A stretch of 64,000 nt of DNA from VRUE01 sp963717375 (GTDB lineage Bacteria > Actinomycetota > Thermoleophilia > Solirubrobacterales > 70-9): the NCBI GenBank assembly GCA_963717375.1, contig OY970329.1, forward strand, positions 186,001-250,000. The letters are read 5' to 3'. The notes beneath the pieces are model-generated. The model saw only the letters and a program-made list of their open reading frames with translations, did not search any database and was not told where the DNA came from. Position 1 is the first letter of the stretch. Every line of letters begins with the position of its first letter. The position numbers and the translations under genes are program-made. Below, piece by piece: positions 30,950-41,386 of the stretch.

Positions 30950-32053
30950 GCGAGGGGTTCCTGCTGCTCGAAGACGGGGCTCACTTCGACGGGGTGCCCT
31001 GCGGCGCTGAGGGTCCTGTCACTGGCGAGGTCGTCTTCAACACGGCGATGACCGGCTACCAAGAGTCGGTCACCGATCCCTCCTACGCGGGGCAGATCAT
31101 CGTCTTCACCTATCCGCTGATCGGTAACTACGGGGTCTCAGCGGCGGCGATGGAGTCCGACCGCATCCACGCCCGCGGCGTCGTCATGCGCGACCCGAAG
31201 AACGGCGAGGACGTTGCCACCGCCGAGGGCGGCTGGCTCGACTGGCTCGCCGATTGCGGCGTGCCGGGAATCGGCGGCGTCGACACGCGCGCCGTCGTCC
31301 GCCACATCCGCGACCGCGGCGCGATGCGGGGCGGCATCTTCCCCGCCGGTACGGCCGAGGCCGAGGCGCGCGAGCGGGTCGCCGCCGAGCCCTCGATGGA
31401 TGGCGCCGACCTCGCCCGCACGGTGACCCCGCCCGAGCCGGTCCGCTTCGAGGGCGACGGCCCGCACGTGGTCGGCATCGACACCGGGATCAAGCTCAAC
31501 ATCGTCCGCCAACTGCGCGAGCGCGGCTGCAGGGTGACCCTGCTGCCCTGCACCTCCTCGGCCGATGAGGTGCTCGCCGAGAGCCCCGATCTCGTCTTCC
31601 TCGCCAACGGCCCGGGCGACCCCGCGGCGCTCGACTACGTCGTCGACACCGTCCGCGACCTGGTCGGGGTGCGCCCGCTCTTCGGCATCTGCCTCGGCCA
31701 CCAGTTGCTATGCCGCGCCGTCGGCCTCGAGACCTACAAGCTGCCTTTCGGCCACCGCGGCGCCAACCACCCAGTCAAGGAGCTGGCCACGGGGCGGATC
31801 GACATCACCTCGCAGAATCACGGCTTCGCGGTCCAGGGGCCGCAGGGCGAGCCGCGGATCGAGGCCGATGAGCCGGTCCGCTGGGAAACCGACTTCGGCG
31901 CCGCCGAGCTCTCCCACCTCAACCTTTACGACCGCACGGTCGAGGGCCTGGTGCTGAAGGATGTCAGCGCCGCGACGGTCCAGTACCACCCCGAGGCCGG
32001 TCCCGGCCCGCACGACGCCCGCCACCTCTTCGATTCCTTCTTGGACCTCGCCC

Positions 32054-32061
<8 letters not shown>
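30946..32061 (+). CDS. carA: Carbamoyl-phosphate synthase small (glutaminase) subunit
   Basis: A protein of 371 residues. The N-terminal domain has TGEVVFNTAMTGYQESVTD, and the class I amidotransferase domain has the nucleophile loop FGICLGHQLL and the His-Glu pair in VQYHPEAGPGPHD. It hydrolyses glutamine and channels ammonia to CarB. ATG 30946 overlaps the pyrC stop (ATGA); a longer frame into pyrC was rejected. It overlaps carB by 8 nt. Confidence 0.96.
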
Positions 32062-35157
<3,096 letters not shown>

Positions 35158-35161
<4 letters not shown>

Positions 35162-35982
35162 CCGCCCCCTTCGGGCGTCGCCTCTGCAAGGTCACCGAGA
35201 GCCGCGACTCGGGCGGTTACCGCCTCTTCTCGCTGCTCGACGGCGAGGGCCCCGAGCCCCAGCCAGGCCAGTTCTACATGCTCGCCACCGAGGGCCACTG
35301 GGAGCAGCGAGCTCAGCGGCCGTTTCTGCCAAGGGCACTTTCGGTCGCCGAAACGGGTCCGGCGGCCGGTGGCGTCCGCCTTGACTTCCTGATCGAGGGG
35401 ATCGGGCCTGGCACTGATCGCCTCTGTGAGCTTGAGCCGGGGGAGAGCGTCTGGGTCAACGGTCCACTTGGCAACTCGTTCTCCTCACCGCGGGAGCTCT
35501 CGCCGGGCGCAGCGGGGGCGATCCTGGTCGGCGGCGGCATCGGTATCGCGCCCCTGGCGCTGCTGCGGCGCAACTTCGCCGCGAAGAACGTCCCCACCCG
35601 TGTTTTGCTCGGGTTTCGCGACAAAGCCCACTCCGGCGGCCTCGACGATCTCTTCTCTTGCTGCGAGGTCCGCCTCGCCAGCGACGACGGCCACATCGGC
35701 CACCACGGCTACGTCACTGACCTGCTCGCCGCGATGCTCGAAGGCGACGACGCCTCCAGCGCCGCCGTCTACGCCTGCGGCCCGCCGCAGATGCTCGAGG
35801 CAGTCGGGGCGATGTGCAACGCGGCGGGGGTCGCCTGTGAGCTCGCGATGGAGTCGCCGATGGCCTGCGGCTACGGCGCCTGCTTCGGCTGCGCGGTACC
35901 GAAGCAAGGGGGCGGATATCTCCGCCTTTGCGTCGACGGTCCCGTCGTTCGCGCCGATCAGCTCGAGGTCGCGCATGCTTGA
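35158..35982 (+). CDS. pyrK: Dihydroorotate dehydrogenase B electron-transfer subunit
   Basis: A 274-residue ferredoxin-reductase-type protein. A flavin domain with RPFLPRALSVAE is followed by the NAD-binding GGGIGIAPLALL and VYACGPPQMLEAV. A C-terminal 2Fe-2S cluster loop has CGYGACFGC plus a later Cys (LRLCVDGP). It transfers electrons from PyrD to NAD, showing that this organism uses the class 1B dihydroorotate dehydrogenase. ATG 35158 overlaps carB (ATGA), and the gene overlaps pyrD by 8 nt. Confidence 0.93.
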
Positions 35983-36871
35983 TTTCTGCGGGATCGAGCT
36001 GGCCCACCCGGTCGTCAACGCGTCGGGCACCTTCGACGCGATCGCGGCCCGTCGCGTCTACGGCGATGCGCTGCTCGAGCGCTTCCCTTTCTCGGCCTTC
36101 GTCTCGAAGACGATCACGCCGGAGCCGCGGACCGGCAACGAGCCGCAGCGGATCTGGGAGACGCCGGCCGGGATGATCAACTCGATCGGGCTGCCGAACA
36201 AGGGGCTGGAGGGCTTCCTGGCCGAGGACCTGCCTCAACTCGGCGGGCTGCCGGTACCCCTGATCGTCTCGGTGATGGCCACCGACCACGAGGACTTCGC
36301 GCGCTTGGTGCGGGCCGTGGGGGAGAGGGACGAGGTCGCCGCGATCGAGCTCAACGTCTCCTGCCCCAACGTCCATTCTGGCCTGATCGTCGGCGAGCAG
36401 CCGGCCGAGACGGAGGCGCTGCTCGAGGCCCTGCGGCCGCTGACTGCGAAGCCGATCGTCGTCAAGCTGACCCCCAACGTGACCGACCCGGCCGCGGTCG
36501 CGGCGGGTGCCGAGCGGGGCGGAGCCGATGCGGTTTCACTGATCAACACGCTGAAGGCAAGCGCGATCGATCCCCAAACCGGCGAGCCAGGCATCGCGGC
36601 CGGCCACGGCGGGCTTTCCGGTCCCGCGGTGCGGCCGATCGCAATCGCCCAGACGCGAGCGGTGTCGACAGCAGTGTCTATCCCGATCGTCGGCATGGGC
36701 GGGGTGTCGACGGGGGCCGATGCGCTGGAATTCTTCGCCGCCGGAGCGACCCTAGTCGCGGTTGGAACCGAGAATTTCCGCGACCCCCGAGCGGGCGAGC
36801 GGGTGGCGGGCGAGATTGCCGGAGCGCTTGAAAACGGTCGAAGTGCTGCTCTCCCACGGCCCGGTGCCTAA
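35975..36871 (+). CDS. pyrD: Dihydroorotate dehydrogenase B catalytic subunit
   Basis: A 298-residue FMN TIM barrel. VNASGTFD, KTITPEPRTGNEPQRIWETP, LNVSCPNVHSG with the catalytic Cys, KLTPNVTDPA, and GMGGVSTGADALEFFAAGA follow the class 1B pattern. It oxidises dihydroorotate to orotate and passes electrons to PyrK. ATG 35975 overlaps pyrK by 8 nt. This is the last pyr gene: the usual pyrF (OMP decarboxylase) is absent, and mihF follows after 88 bp that contain a palindrome and a promoter. Confidence 0.94.
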   Translation: MLDFCGIELAHPVVNASGTFDAIAARRVYGDALLERFPFSAFVSKTITPEPRTGNEPQRIWETPAGMINSIGLPNKGLEGFLAEDLPQLGGLPVPLIVSVMATDHEDFARLVRAVGERDEVAAIELNVSCPNVHSGLIVGEQPAETEALLEALRPLTAKPIVVKLTPNVTDPAAVAAGAERGGADAVSLINTLKASAIDPQTGEPGIAAGHGGLSGPAVRPIAIAQTRAVSTAVSIPIVGMGGVSTGADALEFFAAGATLVAVGTENFRDPRAGERVAGEIAGALENGRSAALPRPGA

Positions 36872-36887
36872 ACCTCGACTCGAGGTT
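36871..36887. other. 17-nt perfect palindrome at the pyrD stop
   Basis: AACCTCGA-C-TCGAGGTT is symmetric around 36879 and begins at the last base of the pyrD stop codon. With a one-base centre it is a better protein-binding dyad than a hairpin. It lies about 35 bp before the mihF -35 box, so it could be an operator. Confidence 0.5.
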
Positions 36888-36921
36888 AAGGTGAATTTGA
36901 GCGGAAATGGCTCCTATGGCC

Positions 36922-36949
36922 TTGCACGTGTGCAAGCCGCGGCTATACT
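36922..36949 (+). promoter_or_regulatory. Putative promoter of mihF-gmk-rpoZ with overlapping dyad
   Basis: A -35-like TTGCAC (36922-36927) and a -10 TATACT (36944-36949) are separated by 16 bp. The -35 is one arm of an inverted repeat TTGCAC-GT-GTGCAA (36922-36935), a candidate repressor site. The -10 context GCTATACTCGCC recurs at 39494-39505 before the rimP operon. Confidence 0.6.
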
Positions 36950-36959
36950 CGCCGCCCAG

Positions 36960-37292
36960 ATGCCTGCCCCAGTTAAGACCTCCGCCGCCGCACCCGAGAG
37001 ATCTCTCGACCAGCGGATGGATGCACTCAAACGCGCCAACGACATTCGGACCGCGCGGGCGAAGCTGAAGAAGGACCTCAAAGCGGGCAAGGCCAACATC
37101 CACACGCTCCTGCTCGACCCGCCGGAGTACGTGCTCACGGCCAAGGTCTTCGACATGCTCCTGGCGGTGCCCAAGTACGGCCGGGTGAAGACCAACCGGA
37201 TCCTCAACCAGTGCAGGATCTCGCCGTCGAAGACGATTGGCGGCCTCTCGGAGCGCCAGCGCGCCGAGCTCGTTTCGCAGCTCCGCAGGTAA
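36960..37292 (+). CDS. mihF: Actinobacterial integration host factor mIHF
   Basis: A protein of 110 residues. The C-terminal helix-two-turn-helix segment KVFDMLLAVPKYGRVKTN and ISPSKTIGGLSERQRAEL match actinobacterial mIHF, a small nucleoid protein that bends or bridges DNA without sequence specificity. The N-terminus is basic (RANDIRTARAKLKKDLKAGK). ATG 36960 sits 11 bp after the -10 box, so the leader is very short, and a longer frame into pyrD was rejected. As in many actinobacteria, gmk and rpoZ follow. Confidence 0.92.
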   Translation: MPAPVKTSAAAPERSLDQRMDALKRANDIRTARAKLKKDLKAGKANIHTLLLDPPEYVLTAKVFDMLLAVPKYGRVKTNRILNQCRISPSKTIGGLSERQRAELVSQLRR

Positions 37293-37324
37293 CGACCGCT
37301 GCTGCGGTCAATATCTCCGGCCGC

Positions 37325-37918
37325 ATGGCGAAGGTCTTCGTAATAACCGGCCCCTCAGGTGTGGGCAAGGGAACGCTGATCGCAAAGCTGCTCGAGCGCG
37401 TACCCGGTCTTGAGCTGTCAATTTCTGCGACCACTCGCGAGCCGCGCCCGGGGGAGAAGGACGGGCGCGACTACCACTTCCTCACCCTGGAGGAGTTCGA
37501 TCGCCGGATCGCGGCGGAAGACTTCATCGAGTTCGCCACCTACAGCGGCAACCGTTACGGCACGCTGCGCTCCGAGGTCCGCAACCGGCTCGACGAGGGC
37601 CACTCGGTGGTGCTCGAGATCGAGGTCCAGGGCGCGCGCCAGGTGCGGGCGGCGATGCGCGAGTCGGTCCAGGTCTTCATCGCCCCGCCCGATCCGGCGT
37701 CGCTGCGGAGGCGGCTCGAGTCGCGCGGCACCGACAGCCTCGAGGCGATCGACGCCAGGCTCGAGGTGGCAGAGCAGGAGCTCGCCGCCCAGGACGAGTT
37801 CGCCCACGGCGTCGTCAACGACGACCTGGAGCGCGCCGCGGGCGAGCTGGAGGGAATCGTGCGCGCCGAGATCGGCATACCACTAGACTCCGGAGCAGAT
37901 GATCAAACCACGCGTTGA
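37325..37918 (+). CDS. gmk: Guanylate kinase
   Basis: A 197-residue P-loop kinase converting GMP to GDP. ITGPSGVGKGTL is the Walker A, SISATTREPRPGEKDGRDYHF and FIEFATYSGNRYGT form the GMP-binding domain, and VVLEIEVQGARQV and FIAPPD are the later core strands. ATG 37325 gives the canonical MAKVFVITGPSG start. The 3' end overlaps rpoZ by 20 nt. Confidence 0.95.
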   Translation: MAKVFVITGPSGVGKGTLIAKLLERVPGLELSISATTREPRPGEKDGRDYHFLTLEEFDRRIAAEDFIEFATYSGNRYGTLRSEVRNRLDEGHSVVLEIEVQGARQVRAAMRESVQVFIAPPDPASLRRRLESRGTDSLEAIDARLEVAEQELAAQDEFAHGVVNDDLERAAGELEGIVRAEIGIPLDSGADDQTTR

Positions 37919-38132
37919 CAAGCTTCTGGACCACACCGACTCGCACTACGCGGCCGTAGTCGTCGCCGCCAAGCGGGCCCGGCAGATAAACAGCTACTTC
38001 CACAACCTCGGTGAGGGCAGCTTTGGCGAGTACCCGCCGCCGATGGTCGATATCCCCGCCGACAGGAACTACCTCTCGATCGCACTCGAAGAGGTCGCCG
38101 CCGGCAAGCTCAAATACGAGTACCGCTCGTAA
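37899..38132 (+). CDS. rpoZ: RNA polymerase omega subunit
   Basis: A protein of 77 residues. YAAVVVAAKRARQINSYFH is the conserved helix that latches the C-terminal part of the beta' subunit, and the C-terminal YLSIALEEVAAGKLKYE is typical of actinobacterial omega. It stabilises RNA polymerase assembly. ATG 37899 overlaps gmk. The gene lies 33 bp before coaBC, as in other actinobacteria. Confidence 0.93.
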   Translation: MIKPRVDKLLDHTDSHYAAVVVAAKRARQINSYFHNLGEGSFGEYPPPMVDIPADRNYLSIALEEVAAGKLKYEYRS

Positions 38133-38165
38133 CCGCGCCGCCCTCGGGGCGGACCAAGGAAAGCA

Positions 38166-39440
38166 ATGGCCAGAATCCTGGTGGGCGTAAGCGGAGGGAT
38201 TGCCGCCTATAAGGCGCTAGAGCTGGTGCGCCTGGCGACCAAGGCCGGGCATGGTGTCCGCGTGCTGATGACCGAGGGCGCCACCCGCTTCGTCGGCGCC
38301 GCCTCCTTCGAGGGAATCGCCGGCGCCCCGGCATTGATCTCCGAGTTCGAGCGCGATCCGCTGCGCGGCGCCTTCCCGGGCGACCCATCGCCGGCCCACG
38401 ACCCGATCGGCCACCTCGAGGTCGCCGCCAACTGCGACGCCTACATAGTCGCCCCGGCTTCCGCCAACACGCTGGCCAAGTTGGCCAACGGGATCGCGGA
38501 CTCGATGCTCACGACCTCGTTCCTCGCCTGCACCGCCCCGCGCCTGGTCGCACCGGCGATGAACGACCGCATGTACGCCGACGCGGCAACTCAGGCCAAC
38601 CTCACAACCCTGCGCGACCGCGGCGTGACCGTGATCGACCCCGACGAGGGCGCCCTCGCCTCCCGCGGCGAGCACGGCAAGGGTCGCCTGCCCGATCCGG
38701 CCCACCTGTTGGCCCTGGTCGAAGCCGAGTTGCCGACGGGCCATCGCCCCTGGGACGGCCTCCAAATCCTGGTCACGGCAGGCGGCACCAGAGAGCCGAT
38801 CGACTCGGTCCGCTTCCTCGGCAACCGCTCCAGCGGCCGCATGGGCATAGCCCTGGCAGCAGCCGCAGCCCGAAAGGGCGCCGACGTAACCTTGATTGCG
38901 GCAAACGTCTCCCTTCCAGAGCCTCCCGGGGTCCAGCGCATAGACGTGGAGAACGGCGAGGAACTGGCCAAGGCCGCCCGCGTCGAGTTCCCGAGCGCCC
39001 ACGTCCTGCTCATGGCGGCCGCCCCAGCAGACTTCCGAGCAAGCGAGATTGCAGCAGGCAAGCTCACCCGAGACGACTCGATCGATCTCCACCTGGAGCC
39101 CACAGAGGACATCCTCGCCGGCCTCGCGGCGACCAAGACCGACCAGCAAACGGTCGTAGCCTTCGCCGCCGAAGCGGGAGAGAACGTAGATCGCGCGAGG
39201 GAGAAGCTGATCCGCAAGAACGCCGACCTCATGGTTCTCAACGACATCTCGAACCCCCAAATCGGCTTCGAGAGCCAAGAAAACGCAATAATCCTGATCG
39301 ACTCAGCGAGCGCCGACCACGTCCCACAAGCATCGAAGGACACCATCGCGGACGCAATCCTGGATCGAGTCAGCTCGCTCCGTGAAGAGGGCCGGGAATC
39401 CCCTCGAACGGGCGGATACTCCAAGCACCGGCCTAATTAG
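38166..39440 (+). CDS. coaBC: Bifunctional phosphopantothenoylcysteine decarboxylase/synthase
   Basis: A protein of 424 residues for coenzyme A synthesis. The CoaC part (about 1-185) is an FMN decarboxylase with GVSGGIAAYKALEL, HLEVAANCDAYIVAPASANT and the PAMN motif. The CoaB synthetase (about 195-400) has ILVTAGGTREPIDSVRFLGN and NDISNPQIGF. In the CoaC flap the Cys of the E. coli-type ACG motif is not seen; the local sequence is LASRGEHGKGRL. The final residues and stop codon lie inside a large nested palindrome (39387-39477) and look like an extension of the usual end. ATG 38166 follows AAGGAAAG. Confidence 0.92.
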   Translation: MARILVGVSGGIAAYKALELVRLATKAGHGVRVLMTEGATRFVGAASFEGIAGAPALISEFERDPLRGAFPGDPSPAHDPIGHLEVAANCDAYIVAPASANTLAKLANGIADSMLTTSFLACTAPRLVAPAMNDRMYADAATQANLTTLRDRGVTVIDPDEGALASRGEHGKGRLPDPAHLLALVEAELPTGHRPWDGLQILVTAGGTREPIDSVRFLGNRSSGRMGIALAAAAARKGADVTLIAANVSLPEPPGVQRIDVENGEELAKAARVEFPSAHVLLMAAAPADFRASEIAAGKLTRDDSIDLHLEPTEDILAGLAATKTDQQTVVAFAAEAGENVDRAREKLIRKNADLMVLNDISNPQIGFESQENAIILIDSASADHVPQASKDTIADAILDRVSSLREEGRESPRTGGYSKHRPN

Positions 39441-39477
39441 GCCGGTGCTTGGACGGGCGAGGGGATTCCCGGCCCTC
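39387..39477. repeat. Nested double palindrome at the coaBC 3' end
   Basis: Outer arms of 20 bp (39387-39406 and 39458-39477; core GGGCCGGGAATCCCCTCG) enclose an independent perfect 34-nt palindrome (39420-39453; half-site TCCAAGCACCGGCCTAA). The coaBC stop TAG sits at the inner dyad. No T tract adjoins the inner stem. Possible roles are a bidirectional 3'-end hairpin, a REP-like element, or a protein-binding site. Confidence 0.85.
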
Positions 39478-39493
39478 CCGCCTCACGACGCGA

Positions 39494-39559
39494 GCTATAC
39501 TCGCCCCAAGCTTTTGTTCGTCCCGAAGTACCTCGAAGTGGGCCTGGCCCACTTTTTTT
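39494..39559 (+). promoter_or_regulatory. Promoter -10 and attenuator-like terminator before rimP-nusA-infB
   Basis: GCTATACTC (39494-39502) supplies a good -10 TATACT (39495-39500) without a clear -35. Downstream, AAGTGGG (39536-39542) and CCCACTT (39548-39554) form a 7-bp stem, extendable by GCC/GGC across a tiny loop, followed by seven T (39553-39559). The terminator therefore lies inside the leader, only 13 bp before the rimP ATG, which suggests attenuation of the nusA operon. It could also end coaBC transcripts. Confidence 0.65.
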
Positions 39560-39572
39560 ACGTCTTTAACCG

Positions 39573-39812
39573 ATGCAAGACCTTCAAAATGACATCCAGC
39601 AGCAGCTTCGCGAGCTCGATTCCGAGCTCGATCTGGTTGCCGTAGAGCAGCCCGGCAAGGAATCGCTGCGCCTCTTCATCGACCACCCGAGCGGCGTCGA
39701 CCTCGCCCTCTGCGAAAAGGTCACCAAGCACTTGAACAATTTGCGGGCCGAGTACTCGCTGGAGGTGTCCTCGCCCGGACCCAAGTACAGCAATCACAAG
39801 GAGCCCCAGTGA
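39573..39812 (+). CDS. rimP: Short RimP-like ribosome maturation factor (N-terminal domain only)
   Basis: A protein of 79 residues. ELDLVAVEQPGKESLRLFIDHPSGVDLALCEKVTKHL and the closing YSLEVSSPGPK match the N-terminal domain of RimP, which helps assemble the 30S subunit. Typical RimP proteins are about 150 residues with a C-terminal SH3-like domain; that domain is missing, and the gene ends shortly after the SSPG motif. ATG 39573 is 13 bp beyond a terminator hairpin, and the stop overlaps the nusA GTG (GTGA). Position before nusA supports the identity. Confidence 0.8.
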   Translation: MQDLQNDIQQQLRELDSELDLVAVEQPGKESLRLFIDHPSGVDLALCEKVTKHLNNLRAEYSLEVSSPGPKYSNHKEPQ

Positions 39813-41386
39813 GCAAGGAGATCGTCGAGGCAGTCAAGGCACTGGAGCAGGAGAAGGGGATCTCCGCCGACAAGCTGATGGACGCGCTGGAGGATGCGCT
39901 GCTCTCCGCCTACAAGAAGACGCCCGGAGCGGCCAAATACGCCCGCGTCGACCTCGATCACGAAACCGGTGATTTCCTCGTCTTCGAACTGATCCTGCCG
40001 CCCGAGCTGGAGGAGAAGCTGCTGGCTGAGGCGGCCGAGGCCCAGGAGGAGGAAGAGCGCGAAGTTGACCCCGAGACGGGCGAACTGCGCGAGCCCGAGG
40101 ACCCCGAGCTCGACCCCGAGATGATCGCTCCCTACGAGGACCAGATCGAGACCCGCGACGTCACCCCTGAAGACTTCGGCCGGATCGCCGCCCAGACCGC
40201 CAAGCAGGTGATTCTGCAGCGGATCCGCGAGGCCGAACGGATGATGATGTTCGACGAGTACCAGGACCGGGTCGGCGAGCTGATCACCGGGATCATCCAA
40301 CAGTCCGACAAGCGCTACACGCTGGTCCAGCTGCGCGAGCGAGTCGAGGCGCTGCTGCCCAAGTCCGAGCAGGTCTACAACGAGCGCTACGACCACGGCA
40401 TGCGGGTCAAGGCCGTGATCACCGACGTCTCCGATTCGACCAAAGGTCCGGCGATCGTCGTTTCCCGCCGCAGCTCGGAGCTGATCAAGAAGCTCTTCGA
40501 AATGGAGGTCCCCGAGATCGCCGACAAGCTGGTCGAGATCGTCGGCGTTGCCCGCGAGCCGGGCTATCGCTCGAAGATCGCGGTGATCTCCCACGCCGAT
40601 GGCGTCGATCCGGTCGGCGCCTGCGTCGGCCCCCGCGGCTCACGGGTGCGCATGGTCGTATCCGAGCTGCGCGGCGAGAAGATCGACATCATTCCCCACA
40701 ACGACGAGCCCGCCCGCTTCGTCGCCAAGGCGCTCTCACCGGCCCGCGTGCGCGAGGTGATCGTCGACGACGACGAGCGTCAGGCGACCGTGATCGTTCC
40801 CGACGACCAGCTTTCGCTGGCGATCGGCCGCGATGGCCAGAACGCCCGCCTCGCCGCCCGCCTGACCGGCTGGCGGGTCGACATCAAGTCCGAGACCGAG
40901 TTCTCCGAGGAGGACCAGGACGTCGAGTACGAGGGCGAAGAAAACTTCGACGGTCGCTGCCTCGCGGTGCTCTCGAACGGTCGCCGCTGCCCGAACGCCG
41001 CGATCGCCGAGTCGACCTACTGCGGCCTGCCGCAGCACCAGGCGCTGAGCCGCTTCGAAACGAACCAGATGCTGGTAATGGCGCCGGTCACCGAGACCGA
41101 GGTGGCGATCCTCGCCGATCCCGATGCGGACCAGGGGCAGGTCGACGAGATTGTCGCTCGGGCCGAATCTGAGTTTGACGAGGCGGCCGCGGCAGCCGAG
41201 GCTGAAGCGGCTGAGGCCGTTGAGGAAGCTCCTGCTGAGAGTTCAGAGGTTGAGCCCGCCGGTGAGGCCTCGGAGGCTCAGGACGAAGCTCCCGTCGAGT
41301 CCGCCGAGGAGCCGGTTGCCGATGAGGAAGCTTCGGAGCCTGAGACCGCGGCCGAGCCCGTTGCCGAGGAGGCAGAGCAAGCCTAG
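39809..41386 (+). CDS. nusA: Transcription factor NusA with an added Cys/His motif and acidic tail
   Basis: A protein of 525 residues. N-terminal RNA polymerase-binding domain (about 1-195) contains an acidic insertion (71-118). It is followed by S1 (about 196-260) and two KH domains (GACVGPRGSRVR and LAIGRDGQNARLAARLTGW). After KH2, C384-x9-C394-x10-C405-x4-H410 forms a zinc-knuckle-like motif (RCLAVLSNGRRC...YCGLPQH), which I do not know from standard NusA. A very acidic Glu/Ala tail ends the protein. NusA controls pausing, termination and antitermination. GTG 39809 overlaps rimP; infB starts on the last base of the stop (TAGTG), so no ylxR lies between. Confidence 0.93.
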   Translation: MSKEIVEAVKALEQEKGISADKLMDALEDALLSAYKKTPGAAKYARVDLDHETGDFLVFELILPPELEEKLLAEAAEAQEEEEREVDPETGELREPEDPELDPEMIAPYEDQIETRDVTPEDFGRIAAQTAKQVILQRIREAERMMMFDEYQDRVGELITGIIQQSDKRYTLVQLRERVEALLPKSEQVYNERYDHGMRVKAVITDVSDSTKGPAIVVSRRSSELIKKLFEMEVPEIADKLVEIVGVAREPGYRSKIAVISHADGVDPVGACVGPRGSRVRMVVSELRGEKIDIIPHNDEPARFVAKALSPARVREVIVDDDERQATVIVPDDQLSLAIGRDGQNARLAARLTGWRVDIKSETEFSEEDQDVEYEGEENFDGRCLAVLSNGRRCPNAAIAESTYCGLPQHQALSRFETNQMLVMAPVTETEVAILADPDADQGQVDEIVARAESEFDEAAAAAEAEAAEAVEEAPAESSEVEPAGEASEAQDEAPVESAEEPVADEEASEPETAAEPVAEEAEQA

